Source: Paraktedonobacter carboxidivorans (GTDB lineage: Bacteria; Chloroflexota; Ktedonobacteria; Ktedonobacterales; Ktedonobacteraceae). From it: 64,000 bases of DNA. Position numbers and translations under genes: made by a program. The notes under the pieces were generated by a model that did not search any database, was not told where the DNA came from, and saw only the letters and a program-made list of their open reading frames with translations. Location: the NCBI GenBank assembly GCA_041156125.1, contig JBEVTI010000025.1:1-64000 (forward strand), given 5' to 3'. Below, piece after piece: positions 15,233 through 25,587 of this stretch. Every line of letters starts with the position of its first letter. The stretch's first letter is position 1.

Positions 15233-17743
15233 ATGCCGACGACGCAACCCATAGAAGTGTTCTGTTCATATGCTTATAAAGATGAAGAACTGTTGCGCGA
15301 GCTAAAGGCGCATCTGAGCAGTTTGCAGCGCCAGAAGCTAGTCTCCCTCTGGTATGACCGCCGATTGGTTGCTGGTAAAGACTGGAGGCACGAGCTTGAC
15401 GAACATATGAACAGCGCCAGGCTTATTCTCCTGCTTATCAGTTCGGACTTTCTGGCCTCCGACTATTGCTATGGCATCGAGATGCAACGCGCCCTTGAGC
15501 GACACGACGCGGGCGAGGCACGCGTGGTTCCCATCCTGCTGCGTCCCGTAGACTGGCAGGACGAATCTATTGCGCGCCTGCAAGCTCTGCCGAGCGGAGC
15601 GCAACCCATTACCCGTTGGAGCGATCGCGACGAAGCCCTGACAGATGTGGCAAAAGGTCTGCGTAAAGTGATCGCCGAGCTTGCTGCGCCTGCCGCCAGC
15701 GCGCCAGCGGCCCCAATGCCACCTATCTGGAATGTGCCATTCGCGCGCAATTCTTGCTTCAGCGCGCGCCAGGAGCTCCTTACCCACCTGAGTACAGAGT
15801 TGCAGAGCAATCAGCGGGCGGCAATCGGACAGGTGCAGGCGATCAGCGGCCTGGGTGGGATTGGCAAGACTCAGCTTGCCCTCGAATACGCCTATAGCTC
15901 CAAGCTGGCGTATCGGGCCATCCTGTGGGCACGCGCGGATAACGTTGAGTCGCTTAATGCCTCGTACAGCGAAATCGCAGTCCTCCTCGATCTGCCCGAG
16001 AAGGACAGCGACCTGCAAGATCTCATTGTGCAGGCTGTGAAGGACTGGCTGCAAAAGCATCGCGCCTGGCTGCTCATCCTGGATAATGCCGACCAGCCTG
16101 AAGTGCTTGTGCCATTTTTACCGCCAGTGGTTGGTGGTCACGTCCTGATTACCACGCGCGCCACGGTCCTGAGCGGTCTTGATCTTGCTATCGCCCAACC
16201 TCTGGCGCTGGCAACCTTTAGCCGCGAACAGGGCGCGGATTTCCTATTACAGCGTACCGGTCTGCTTGAGCACGCCAGCGAGCACGAGCGCGCAATGGCT
16301 CGCGCTATCTCAGAGGAAGCAGGCGGTCTGCCCCTGGCTTTAGACCAGGCTGGCGCGTACATCGAGGTCACAGCGACCAGCCTGGACACCTATATGGAGC
16401 TTTTTCAGCAACGCCGCGCCGAACTGCTGGCCCGGCGCAATAGCCGCAGCCATCCCGACCCGGTCGCGACCACCTGGTCTCTTTCCATCCAAAGCGTTGA
16501 GGCTACTAATCCCGCTGCCGTCGAGATCCTGCGCTTCTGCGCTTTCCTCGCACCCGACGCTATTCCCGAAGAAATTTTCAGCAAAGGCGCGCAACAACTC
16601 GGTTCTATCCTCGCCCTTACCGCCGCCGATACCTATCTTTTTAATGAAGCAATTGGCGCATTGCGTGCCTATTCCTTGATCAACCGCGATCCACGCGAAC
16701 GCGCACTCAGCGTCCATCGTCTTGTCCAGTTCGTTGTGCGCGCCAGCCTCTCCGCCAGCACACGCAAGCAATGGGAGCGCCGAGCCGTCCTGGCCCTGCA
16801 CGCTGCCTTCCCTCAGGGCGATTTTGAGAACTGGTCAGCCTGTGAACGCCTACTTCCCCATACCTTGCTCTACGCAAGTTGGACCGGTCAAACATTGGAT
16901 ACAAGCCTTAGAGCAGCTTCTCTCCACTTTCGCGCCGGATATTATCTGACGGAACGGGGACGCTACGCGGAAGCAGAACAACTTCTGCAACAAGCGTTAA
17001 CCATGCGGGAACAACTTGTAAGCCCTGAACATCCCGATGTCGCGGTCAGCCTGAATAGTCTGGGTGCGCTTTATGTCAAGCAGGGCAAACATGCACAAGC
17101 AGAGCCACTGTTCTCGCGCGCCCTGGCAATTGCTGAAAAAGTACATGGCCCCGGTCATCCAGCTGTCGCAACCAGCCTCAATAATCTAGCCACTGTTTAT
17201 ATCGAGCAAAGAAAGTACACGGATGCTGAACTCTTATATGCAAACGCGCTGAGTATCAGCATACAGCAGTTCGGACCAGATAATCCTCTGACTTTACGTT
17301 ACTTGAATAATCTGGCAACGTTTTATCTAGAGCGAAAACAGTGGGATAAAGCTGAATTTCTACTACAGAGATCTCTAACTATTTCAGAGCAGCTAGATGC
17401 CGATAATCTGCAAAACGCAGCTATTTTGAGCAATCTAGGCTATCTGTACACCAATCAAGGAAAATACGCGGAAGCGGAAGCACTCTTTTTGCGTGCTCTG
17501 GCGCTCGAGGAAAAATATCTGGGCTACGAGCATGTTAGCACGGCAGAAACCTTATTCAATCTAGCTTATCTTTACATCCAACAAGAGAAATATGTGGAAG
17601 CCGAAGCATTCCTTCTCCATGCCCTCAGCATCTTTGAACGCGTGCAAGGCAAGGAACACCCCAATACGCAAGCCGCGCGGCAATACTACGCTCAGTTACA
17701 ACAAAAAACCAGAGAAGTCCAGCCAGGTAAGGAAAAGCTATAA
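15233..17743 (+). CDS. TIR-NB-ARC-TPR (STAND) protein, probable immune sensor
   Basis: The 836-residue protein has three parts. An N-terminal TIR domain (about 5-150) opens with EVFCSYAYKDEELL and carries a Glu (E83, in YCYGIEMQ) at the place of the TIR NADase catalytic Glu. A STAND NTPase follows, with P-loop GLGGIGKT (206-213), LILDNAD (about 280-287) and a winged-helix-like stretch to about 560. The C-terminus is an array of about six 42-residue tetratricopeptide repeats (about 575-825) with (A/N)LA(T/Y)(V/L)Y and KYxEAE(A/P)LxxRAL patterns. In known bacterial relatives the repeats sense a trigger, the NTPase oligomerises and the TIR consumes NAD+, aborting phage infection. The neighbourhood supports that role. 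DNA of the repeat region after about 17160 is AT-richer than the first two domains. Confidence 0.85.
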   Translation: MPTTQPIEVFCSYAYKDEELLRELKAHLSSLQRQKLVSLWYDRRLVAGKDWRHELDEHMNSARLILLLISSDFLASDYCYGIEMQRALERHDAGEARVVPILLRPVDWQDESIARLQALPSGAQPITRWSDRDEALTDVAKGLRKVIAELAAPAASAPAAPMPPIWNVPFARNSCFSARQELLTHLSTELQSNQRAAIGQVQAISGLGGIGKTQLALEYAYSSKLAYRAILWARADNVESLNASYSEIAVLLDLPEKDSDLQDLIVQAVKDWLQKHRAWLLILDNADQPEVLVPFLPPVVGGHVLITTRATVLSGLDLAIAQPLALATFSREQGADFLLQRTGLLEHASEHERAMARAISEEAGGLPLALDQAGAYIEVTATSLDTYMELFQQRRAELLARRNSRSHPDPVATTWSLSIQSVEATNPAAVEILRFCAFLAPDAIPEEIFSKGAQQLGSILALTAADTYLFNEAIGALRAYSLINRDPRERALSVHRLVQFVVRASLSASTRKQWERRAVLALHAAFPQGDFENWSACERLLPHTLLYASWTGQTLDTSLRAASLHFRAGYYLTERGRYAEAEQLLQQALTMREQLVSPEHPDVAVSLNSLGALYVKQGKHAQAEPLFSRALAIAEKVHGPGHPAVATSLNNLATVYIEQRKYTDAELLYANALSISIQQFGPDNPLTLRYLNNLATFYLERKQWDKAEFLLQRSLTISEQLDADNLQNAAILSNLGYLYTNQGKYAEAEALFLRALALEEKYLGYEHVSTAETLFNLAYLYIQQEKYVEAEAFLLHALSIFERVQGKEHPNTQAARQYYAQLQQKTREVQPGKEKL

Positions 17744-17810
17744 TCCCTTGAAAAGATGTGCTAGAATAATCCATGTCGGTTTTTCATAGCAGTGAAGAGA
17801 ATAGAGAGTC

Positions 17811-20800
17811 ATGGCGAGCAAAGATCAGGTGTTGAGCGCGGCTGAGACGTTGTTGGCAGTTCAGCCAGCCGGGATGACGGGTGAGGCACTGGCCCTGCAA
17901 GTAAGTAAGCAGGTGGGCCAGGCGCTACCGCCCATCCAGGTCAGCGCTTTACTGCGCCAGCATCCGCAGCGTTTTCGCGAGAGCGAGGGCGGGCGCTGGT
18001 CCTTGCGCCAGGCGCAAACCACACTGCTTGCCGAAGACCCGGAGCCTTATGCAGCCAGCCAGTCAGACAATCATCCACACAAAGCAAGATTACAACCCGG
18101 CTGCTATGTCGTTTTTGACCTGGAGGCCACTGGTCAGAGCACTCATTCCCCTGCCACCGAGATTATTCAGATCGCCGCGCAACGCTGGATCAATGGTCAT
18201 CCCCAGCAGCCCTGGGACAGCTTTGTCCATCCTCTTGTAGAGATACCGCAACGCATTATTCAGTTGACCCAGATTACACCCGATAAATTACACAATGCCC
18301 CCACAATTACTGAGGCATTAAGCGCTTTCTTTGCTTATGCTGGAGATCTACCCCTCATCGCGCATAATGGCGCGAGCTATGATGGTCCTTTGCTTGAGGC
18401 CACCTGCCAGCGCATTGGTATGGAATTGCCCGCGACCTTTCAGGTGCTGGATACCCTGCCCCTGGCGCGTGTTCTGCTGCCAACCCTGGAGGCGCACCGC
18501 GTCGGCACACTGGCCGAATATTTTCATTGCGCCCGTCCTGACGCGCATCGAGCTGATGCCGATATCGATATGCTGGGTGGGATTGTACGTGGCTTGCAAG
18601 GCCTGATTAACGAGGAGACAAGCGGCGCGGCTGTCTATGAACTCTTGCAGCGCGCCCATGATCCCTGGGCCGACATTTTGGAGCCGCCAGTACGCACAGT
18701 CAATTTCCAGGAGATTGTCGCCAGCTTTGGGCTGCATATCACACCCGTATTGCCCGAACGCACAGCAGCCAGTCTTTCTCTGCTTGACCACTCGGCGGTA
18801 GAAGCCGCTTTTCTCCAGGCTGAAAACCTGGGACGTAGTCGCCGCGAGGCACAGATAGAGATGGCGCGTTTCGTTGCTCAGGCCTTGCGCGAGGGTCATT
18901 ACGCGATCGTGGAAGCCGGCACCGGCACAGGCAAAAGCCAGGGCTATCTGCTACCCGCTGCGCTCTATGCCCGCGCCACTGGAAAATCACTGGCCATTTC
19001 CACCTTTACGCGCGTCTTACAAAGCCAGCTTGTCCAACGCGAACTGCCTTTTATTCAACAGCTTGTGCCAGATCTCACCTATACCCAGCTACAAGGGCGC
19101 GCAAACTATCTCTCTCTGACGCGCCTGGCCGAAGAGCTTGAGGACGCGCTGAGCGAACACACGCTGCCCGCTGCCCGCGCCTGGATGCTGGCCGCGCTTA
19201 CACGTTTTGCCGCGGCCAGCGTCAACGGCAATCTAGAAGAACTGGGTTATACACCGCAAGCCCTCGACACGCTCTTTGGCAATGATGGCAGCGTCTTTCA
19301 ACTGCTCGCCAGTGTGCGAGCCAGCCAGGACGATCGTACAAGCGGCATGATATCAGCCGATTTCTACCAGCGGGCGCGCGCAAATGCCGAACGCGCTGAC
19401 CTTATCGTCATCAATCATGCCCTTCTGCTTAATTCCAGCCTGGAGATCAGCGAAGATCTCCCCTTTGGCCAGCTTGTGATCTGTGATGAAGCGCACACCC
19501 TCGAAGATGCCGCCACACTGGCCCTGGAGCGGCGCGTCGAGGAGCGCGTGCTACGGCGTATTCTCAGAGCAATTCATGAGCGCGCGGGACACGGTGGCCT
19601 GGTGCGCGATTGCTCACGCAAACTCTCCCTCTCTCTCAACAATCCCTTACTCTTACAGATCGCCAATGCGGTTGATAGCGCCCAGGCGGCGCTGGAGAGC
19701 CTCGCTTCCAGGCTCAACCATTATGCACGCGGCCAGGTAGTTGTCTCGAACTCCGAACTGGAACGCTACGGCCTCAGAGTGCGCATCGACAGCGGAGCGC
19801 TCGCAGCCGCCGGCGGTCCCGCGCTCAGAACAAGCGCCGAGGCATTGGGCAAGGCCCTGCTGGATCTGCGCCTTGCCCTGAGTAGCCTGGTCGAAACGAT
19901 CGCTGGCAGCGAGGCCAGCCCGGAAAGCACTGCGGACCAACTTGCGCGGCGCAAACGACGCACAACACGCCTGGCACGTTCGCTGCTGCGCGATCTGCGC
20001 ACACTGATTGAGGCCTATCAGTGGTTCTGGCAATTCAAAACTACCAGTAACTATGTGCGCATGGTTGAACTAGGCAGAAGTGAAACCTCCAAGAACAGCG
20101 GTACCACTCAGCAGGCCACCAGCCAGGCTCAACGCTCTCCCATAGCTATCAGCGCTGTGCCGATCAATGTCGGGCCACAACTCTGGGAAAGGCTCTGGTC
20201 GCGTCTGGATGCCGCCATCTTCACCTCAGCCACCCTGAGCGTCTATAGTCAGGGCTTCGACTTCTTTCTCAGCCGCATTGGTCTTGAGCGCGAACGCGCC
20301 GTCCCAGCTGAGAAACAGGTTGTCACGTCTAGCCTGCCCCATGCTTTCGACTATCATAACCAGGCACTCCTGATGTTGCCCAACGACCTGCCCGCGCCAC
20401 GCGATAGCGATCTCAAACGTAACTTTCCCGTCGCGGTCGCCGCATTGCTCCTGCGTTTTATTCCGTTTTTCCACGGCAAAACGTTGGGCCTCTTTACCTC
20501 TAATGCCCGGCGCGACTTCGTCTATCAAGCGCTGGCCGACACCCTGGCCGAACAGGGTCTGCCGCTCTATTGTCAGGGCCAGGGCAATTTACAGCGCCTG
20601 ATCGACGACTTTCGCTCAGATAAAGCCAGTTCGCTACTCGGTTCACGCTCCCTCTGGGAAGGAGTGGATGTCCCTGGTGACTCGCTCTCCTATGTCTTCC
20701 TGGAGAAATTGCCCTATCCCAGCCTGGGAGATCCTATCGAAGCCGCGCGTATGAACGCGGTAGAAAACGCTGGCGGCAACTCCTTCTATGACTATCTGTT

Positions 20801-23327
20801 GCCTAGAATGGTCATTGTACTCAAGCAAGGGTTCGGGCGCCTGATTCGCTCGACCACTGACAGGGGCGCAGTCGTGCTGCTGGATAAAAGATTACGCAGC
20901 TCGCTCTATCGTACTGAGGTGTTACATTCGTTGCCTGATCCAAGCGTTAGCTATGCCTCAGATATTGAAATGTTCCAGCGCATCGCGGAGTGGGTAGGCC
21001 AGGACTTCACGCAGGCTGAACTGCCCGCGCCCACCATTCCAGACGTGCAGCGTGTTCTTCACGAGCAGGCACTCGCGGAGCCATTTGTCTCCGCAGCCGA
21101 TTTTGCCAGCGTGGCCCGTCCACGTCTGCTCGCAGTGCAGCAGGCCGTCTGGGGACAAAGCGCCTTTCGCGCCGGGCAGGAAGAAATTATACGCTCGGTT
21201 CTGCTTGGCAAGGACGTGCTGACCCTGCTGCCCACCGGTGCAGGTAAAAGCCGCACCTATCAATTGCCTGCCCTTTTGCGACCGGGTCTTACGCTAGTCA
21301 TTTCGCCCTTGATCGCCTTGATCCGCGACCAGGTAGAAAAGCTGAGGGAAGTGCCAGGATTAACCTGCGTGGCCGCGCTGATCTCTGGTATGGACGCGGC
21401 AAGCCAGGAAGAGGTACTGCGTGATGCAGCAAGCGGTAAGCTCAAGCTGCTGTATATTTCCCCCGAACGTCTGCGCGATCCACGTTTTCGAGCCTATCTC
21501 ACTACCCTACCCCTTGTTCAGCTTGTGGTAGACGAAGCCCACTGTATCTCCACCTGGGGACATGATTTCCGCCCAGATTTTCTAGAAATTGCGCGTCTCT
21601 TACCTCATGGAAAAGATGACCGGCCCTTGCCGATTCACGCACTGACCGCTACCGCTACGCGCCAGGTGCAAGACGAGATCGTTTCTCGACTCGCTATGGG
21701 CATGGACACCCGCGAGTTAGCTTTACACACTGGCGACTTCCTGCGCGAGAACCTGGTCTTTCGCGTCTACAGCCTGGCAAAGCAGGAAGAACGCGAGGCA
21801 CTCGCGTTGAGTATTGTCCAGCAGATTGTGCGCAATGAAGAGCGTGGCGGCGCGGGTATCGTCTATGTCGCCACCCGCAAGAGCGCGACCCAGTTTGCGC
21901 GCCTATTGCGCGATCACAATGTAGCGGCCCAGGCCTATCACGGCGGTCTCCCTACCGCCGAGCGTCACCAGATTCAGGAACAGTTTATGCAGGGAGAGTT
22001 GGAAGTCGTCGTTGCCACCTCTGCCTTTGGCATGGGTGTTGACAAGGCCGAGATCCGCTTTGTCATTCACTACGACCACCCCGATAGCCTGGAAGCCTAC
22101 GCCCAGGAAGCAGGGCGCGCTGGTCGAGATGGGAAAGAAGCGTATGCCATTCTGCTTTATCACAAAAAGACCCAGAAGACTGAGCGCTATATCGCGCGCC
22201 TGGGCTTGCCTGAACTCTCAACCATTCGCGCCTATCGGGAAGCTTTGTTACACGCAACCAGCGCCGAAGAGGCCACCCCTGCCGTGATCTTGCCTGATGG
22301 TTTCCTGCTCTGCCATACCGACACTCTGGCGCGCATCGCGGGACTGCAAGAAAAAGATATGACCCTGGCGCGAGTCCTGCTTTTCACTTTTGAAGAAGCT
22401 GGACTGGTGCAACGAGGGGCCGATTGTACCCTTGAAGCGACCTTATTACTGAACCAGCCAGTGCAAGAGATAGTGGCCGCGTTACACGACGAACAGGATC
22501 GTGTGCTGGCGACCAGGCTTTTCAGCGAACTCGGCGCAGTGCCGGATCACCAGGTTACCTATCACGCGCTCGACATCTACCAGGCAACAGGCATTGACCC
22601 GCGCCTGATTGATCCTTTATTCGTGCGCCTGGCTGAACGCGAATTGCTCTTGTATCGCTCCTACAGCCGGGGTGTTACGCTTAAAGTTGACCCTGCCATT
22701 AAACAGAAAGAGCAATTACAGCGTATTGAGCAGCGTTTTATGGGCAGGTATCAGCGCTTCGAGGAACGTCTGCAAGCCATGTTACAGTACGCCTGGCTTG
22801 TAACAGGCAAGAATCGTTGTCGCAGCGCCGAACTGATCGACTATCTGATTGGCCAGGAAACGGGACTGGTCTGCGGCAAATGCGATCTCTGTAGTCCCAC
22901 GCGCCTGGGACTACCGTGGGACCCCGGGCGGCGTATTTATGGAGAAAAAGCCAGGATAGATGCGCGCCTGGCAATCCTGGGCGCAGTGCGTGACCATAAT
23001 GGTATCTTTGGCAAAAGCACCATCGAGAGAATGCTACTGGGTATTCCTATGACAAAAAGTGAGGGAAAGAGCCGTTTGTTGTCACCCGCGGCCCGTGCAT
23101 CAGATCATTTTGGCGAACTGGAGGGCAAAGGCATCAACGCGGATCGCCTGCAACTCGTTCAGAAAGCACTGATTGAAGGTGGATATCTCCAATTCATCGA
23201 ACGCACCTGGCGCGGCGCGGATGCCACGCGCCCCGCTTACCAGGCAGTAGTGATCACGCCGCGTGGGCGCGACGCCCTGGCCGGAGGCATCGAACTTCCA
23301 GAACAGAGTGAGGAGACTATCTCATGA
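17811..23327 (+). CDS. Giant fusion: winged helix, DnaQ-like exonuclease, DinG-like helicase and RecQ helicase
   Basis: The 1838 residues carry, in order: a winged helix (about 5-75, HARE-like); a DEDDh exonuclease (about 98-265) with Asp103/Glu105, Asp191 and His246/Asp251; a DinG/XPD-type helicase (about 340-1070) with P-loop 369-376, DEAH 559-562, SATLS near 805 and SLWEGVD near 945; a RecQ helicase (about 1100-1460) with P-loop 1141-1147, DEAH 1241-1244 and CISTWGHDFR; and an RQC zinc region (about 1665-1695) with four Cys (RCRSAE, CGKCDLC). A C-terminal winged helix ends it. The DinG part keeps GRANYLS where iron-sulfur members have a Cys, so the cluster is probably absent. DnaQ-DinG fusions exist in Firmicutes DinG; the added full RecQ is unusual. 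It overlaps the next gene by four bases. Confidence 0.85.
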   Translation: MASKDQVLSAAETLLAVQPAGMTGEALALQVSKQVGQALPPIQVSALLRQHPQRFRESEGGRWSLRQAQTTLLAEDPEPYAASQSDNHPHKARLQPGCYVVFDLEATGQSTHSPATEIIQIAAQRWINGHPQQPWDSFVHPLVEIPQRIIQLTQITPDKLHNAPTITEALSAFFAYAGDLPLIAHNGASYDGPLLEATCQRIGMELPATFQVLDTLPLARVLLPTLEAHRVGTLAEYFHCARPDAHRADADIDMLGGIVRGLQGLINEETSGAAVYELLQRAHDPWADILEPPVRTVNFQEIVASFGLHITPVLPERTAASLSLLDHSAVEAAFLQAENLGRSRREAQIEMARFVAQALREGHYAIVEAGTGTGKSQGYLLPAALYARATGKSLAISTFTRVLQSQLVQRELPFIQQLVPDLTYTQLQGRANYLSLTRLAEELEDALSEHTLPAARAWMLAALTRFAAASVNGNLEELGYTPQALDTLFGNDGSVFQLLASVRASQDDRTSGMISADFYQRARANAERADLIVINHALLLNSSLEISEDLPFGQLVICDEAHTLEDAATLALERRVEERVLRRILRAIHERAGHGGLVRDCSRKLSLSLNNPLLLQIANAVDSAQAALESLASRLNHYARGQVVVSNSELERYGLRVRIDSGALAAAGGPALRTSAEALGKALLDLRLALSSLVETIAGSEASPESTADQLARRKRRTTRLARSLLRDLRTLIEAYQWFWQFKTTSNYVRMVELGRSETSKNSGTTQQATSQAQRSPIAISAVPINVGPQLWERLWSRLDAAIFTSATLSVYSQGFDFFLSRIGLERERAVPAEKQVVTSSLPHAFDYHNQALLMLPNDLPAPRDSDLKRNFPVAVAALLLRFIPFFHGKTLGLFTSNARRDFVYQALADTLAEQGLPLYCQGQGNLQRLIDDFRSDKASSLLGSRSLWEGVDVPGDSLSYVFLEKLPYPSLGDPIEAARMNAVENAGGNSFYDYLLPRMVIVLKQGFGRLIRSTTDRGAVVLLDKRLRSSLYRTEVLHSLPDPSVSYASDIEMFQRIAEWVGQDFTQAELPAPTIPDVQRVLHEQALAEPFVSAADFASVARPRLLAVQQAVWGQSAFRAGQEEIIRSVLLGKDVLTLLPTGAGKSRTYQLPALLRPGLTLVISPLIALIRDQVEKLREVPGLTCVAALISGMDAASQEEVLRDAASGKLKLLYISPERLRDPRFRAYLTTLPLVQLVVDEAHCISTWGHDFRPDFLEIARLLPHGKDDRPLPIHALTATATRQVQDEIVSRLAMGMDTRELALHTGDFLRENLVFRVYSLAKQEEREALALSIVQQIVRNEERGGAGIVYVATRKSATQFARLLRDHNVAAQAYHGGLPTAERHQIQEQFMQGELEVVVATSAFGMGVDKAEIRFVIHYDHPDSLEAYAQEAGRAGRDGKEAYAILLYHKKTQKTERYIARLGLPELSTIRAYREALLHATSAEEATPAVILPDGFLLCHTDTLARIAGLQEKDMTLARVLLFTFEEAGLVQRGADCTLEATLLLNQPVQEIVAALHDEQDRVLATRLFSELGAVPDHQVTYHALDIYQATGIDPRLIDPLFVRLAERELLLYRSYSRGVTLKVDPAIKQKEQLQRIEQRFMGRYQRFEERLQAMLQYAWLVTGKNRCRSAELIDYLIGQETGLVCGKCDLCSPTRLGLPWDPGRRIYGEKARIDARLAILGAVRDHNGIFGKSTIERMLLGIPMTKSEGKSRLLSPAARASDHFGELEGKGINADRLQLVQKALIEGGYLQFIERTWRGADATRPAYQAVVITPRGRDALAGGIELPEQSEETIS

Positions 23328-24871
23328 CCGAACTGTTACCAGAGGAACAACATTTTCTTGACGAAGCAGTGGAACGCCTGAAGCAGACTCGCCAGACCTT
23401 TACCGAGCGAACCGCCCTGGAGGCAGCGCGCGCAGCAGGCTATGATCTGCAACTCAGCTATGATGCACGCTTCGTCAAAGCCAGTGCGCGCAACGGTCAG
23501 ATTGATCCTCACTACAGGCTGCGCGAACAGACATTAGCCAATCGACGCATCTTCAATGATCTGATGGCCGAGAGTTGGGACGGTCACGATCTTACTAACA
23601 AGCTGGCGGCGCTGGATGAAGAAGAGGGAGGACAGCATGTGCTCTATCCCTATGATAAAGATCTTCTATATCGCCAGGGTCGCTGGGAACCGACGCGTGA
23701 GCAAAATCTCAAGCTGACCGAGGACCAGAAAGCAGAATTGGATACCTGCCGGACAGCTCTCATGCAAAGCTGGGCCAGCGAGGACTACACCCCCTGGACG
23801 CTACAACACATCCTGGCTGCCCTCAAGCAAGCGGATTGGGCTGGTGCCACAGAGTCGAATGCCGTGCGTGTCGCGCGCGCGTGGCTGCTCGCGAACAAGC
23901 AGATCCTGCGCGTGGGACAGGACCTCTGGCTGCCCGCTGAAAAGCTGCCTGATCCTGTAAAGCGTACGCGCCTGCAAATGCTACCCATCAGGGCCATGCG
24001 CTCAGAAGATATGCAGGAACTCGACGAGGTATTTGCGTCAGCACCCTCTTCCAGTGGGGCAGCGAGTAAAGGCTATAAACCATTTGCGGCACAAAGCGCA
24101 GACCCTGTGGTTGTCGGCGGCGAACTGGCAAGCATGAGCGCGCAGTGGACTACCACCCTGCGCACCATCAATATTCTGGAAAGCTTTTTGAGCATCCCGG
24201 CAAAGGCACGCGCAGTCTATCCACCAGTCGCGCCAGTAGAGCACACCGACGTGTTGCTCGACGCGCTCTGGTACGAGGATGGGGAGCATTTCTGGCTCTG
24301 GCTTGATCGCCAGCAACACCGGCTCTATGGATCTGGCCTGCTGAATAAGATCGCGTGGGAACGCGATCCGGGCGACGTATTACATGTCATGTGGGCACCA
24401 GATGTGATTACCATCTCCATCAGCGGCCATAACGAGCAAGTTCAACAAGAAGAGGCTCGCCTGGTCGATCGCGAGACACTCAAAGAACTGCGCGGGAGCC
24501 TGGGAGAGGCGTATCGCGACTCCATGCAACGTCTATTGAGCATGAACCCTGCGGGAATGACGCGCCAGGAAATCATGCTCGCGCTGCGCGAGCGTTTGGG
24601 ACACACAGTTCACCACGGGACAGTGCTGGCCTTGCTCTCCAGAGGAGGCTTCGTCAAACGCGAGCAACGCTGGTTCGCCGCGCCCGACAACGCCGCTGCC
24701 CGCCGCTCTCTACGCACAACGCTCATCGCCACCATGGTTCCTCACAGAGAAGATCTCGCTGAAGCAGTACCTTCCCTGAGCGAGCAAATTCACCGGCAGA
24801 CGCAGGCCATCATCCGTCGCTTAGATGAAATCGAAGCTAGCAGTGGTAGTACACGCATGGCATCTCAGTGA
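23324..24871 (+). CDS. Partner protein of the helicase fusion, winged-helix-containing, unknown function
   Basis: The 515-residue protein begins within the stop of the helicase fusion (ATGA), so the two are translationally coupled. The N-terminal third is helical and charged; about residues 150-215 (TPWTLQHILAALKQ ... ILRVGQDLWLPAEKL) and about 405-455 (NPAGMTRQEIMLAL ... GGFVKREQRWF) each look like winged helices. The second resembles the N-terminal domain of the fusion, down to PAGMT. The middle (about 290-370) has strands such as ALWYEDGEHFWLWLD. No enzymatic motif is visible. It is likely a DNA-binding or loading factor for the helicase. Confidence 0.6.
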   Translation: MTELLPEEQHFLDEAVERLKQTRQTFTERTALEAARAAGYDLQLSYDARFVKASARNGQIDPHYRLREQTLANRRIFNDLMAESWDGHDLTNKLAALDEEEGGQHVLYPYDKDLLYRQGRWEPTREQNLKLTEDQKAELDTCRTALMQSWASEDYTPWTLQHILAALKQADWAGATESNAVRVARAWLLANKQILRVGQDLWLPAEKLPDPVKRTRLQMLPIRAMRSEDMQELDEVFASAPSSSGAASKGYKPFAAQSADPVVVGGELASMSAQWTTTLRTINILESFLSIPAKARAVYPPVAPVEHTDVLLDALWYEDGEHFWLWLDRQQHRLYGSGLLNKIAWERDPGDVLHVMWAPDVITISISGHNEQVQQEEARLVDRETLKELRGSLGEAYRDSMQRLLSMNPAGMTRQEIMLALRERLGHTVHHGTVLALLSRGGFVKREQRWFAAPDNAAARRSLRTTLIATMVPHREDLAEAVPSLSEQIHRQTQAIIRRLDEIEASSGSTRMASQ

Positions 24872-25066
24872 GGAGATATCTACGCGCCTCTCTCTGTCCC
24901 AACTACCTCACAGCATTGTATGAGCGCGCGCCAATAAATGAGCTTATGATGCCATTTCAGATGGCGAGAAAGGCGTCGGCATCATCATGCCAGATACCTT
25001 GATACAATAGCACATCCATCTGAATGGATGTGATAGAATAAGACCAAAAGAGGTCTCCAAAACTTT

Positions 25067-25531
25067 ATGCAGCCGAACGAAGAAATAATCAAGACTTTCT
25101 ATACGTGCTTCCAACAGAAGAACCCCACTGGCATGAGCGCCTGTTATCATCCAGAGATTGTTTTTTCCGATCCCGTCTTTCAGACGCTCAAGGGAGAGCG
25201 CGCCATTGCGATGTGGCACATGCTTGTAGGACGTAGTAAAGATATCGAAATCAGCTTTGGCGAAATTCAGGCTGATGCACAACAGGGAAGTGCTCATTGG
25301 GAAGCGCACTATACCTATTCCTCCACAGGTCGTAAGGTCCATAATATTGTCAATGCTCAGTTCCGCTTTCAGGAGGGGTCCATTGTTCTGCATCAAGATA
25401 CGTTTGACCTCTGGAAATGGGCAGCGCAGGCCCTGGGAACTGGAGGCCGTGTCTTTGGTTGGACTCCCTTTATGCAGCACGTGATCCGCCAAAAAGCCGC
25501 GCAAACGTTAGATGCCTATCTTGCGCGCTAA
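25067..25531 (+). CDS. SnoaL/NTF2-like family protein
   Basis: The 154-residue protein fits the nuclear transport factor 2-like (SnoaL) cone fold: an opening helix pair (IIKTFYTCFQQKNPTGMSACYHPEIVFSD), then alternating strands including HWEAHYTYSSTGRKVHNIV and ITLHQDTF-like FRFQEGSIVLHQDTFDLW. The family ranges from polyketide cyclases to small isomerases and non-enzymatic proteins, so the substrate cannot be read. It converges on the LuxR-type regulator with a 56-base gap. A modest purine-rich tract precedes the ATG. Confidence 0.7.
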   Translation: MQPNEEIIKTFYTCFQQKNPTGMSACYHPEIVFSDPVFQTLKGERAIAMWHMLVGRSKDIEISFGEIQADAQQGSAHWEAHYTYSSTGRKVHNIVNAQFRFQEGSIVLHQDTFDLWKWAAQALGTGGRVFGWTPFMQHVIRQKAAQTLDAYLAR

Positions 25532-25587
25532 TCTCGCATAGAAATGATTGGAAGATTCATTCCTACGAACAAATTGACAATCCTCTC

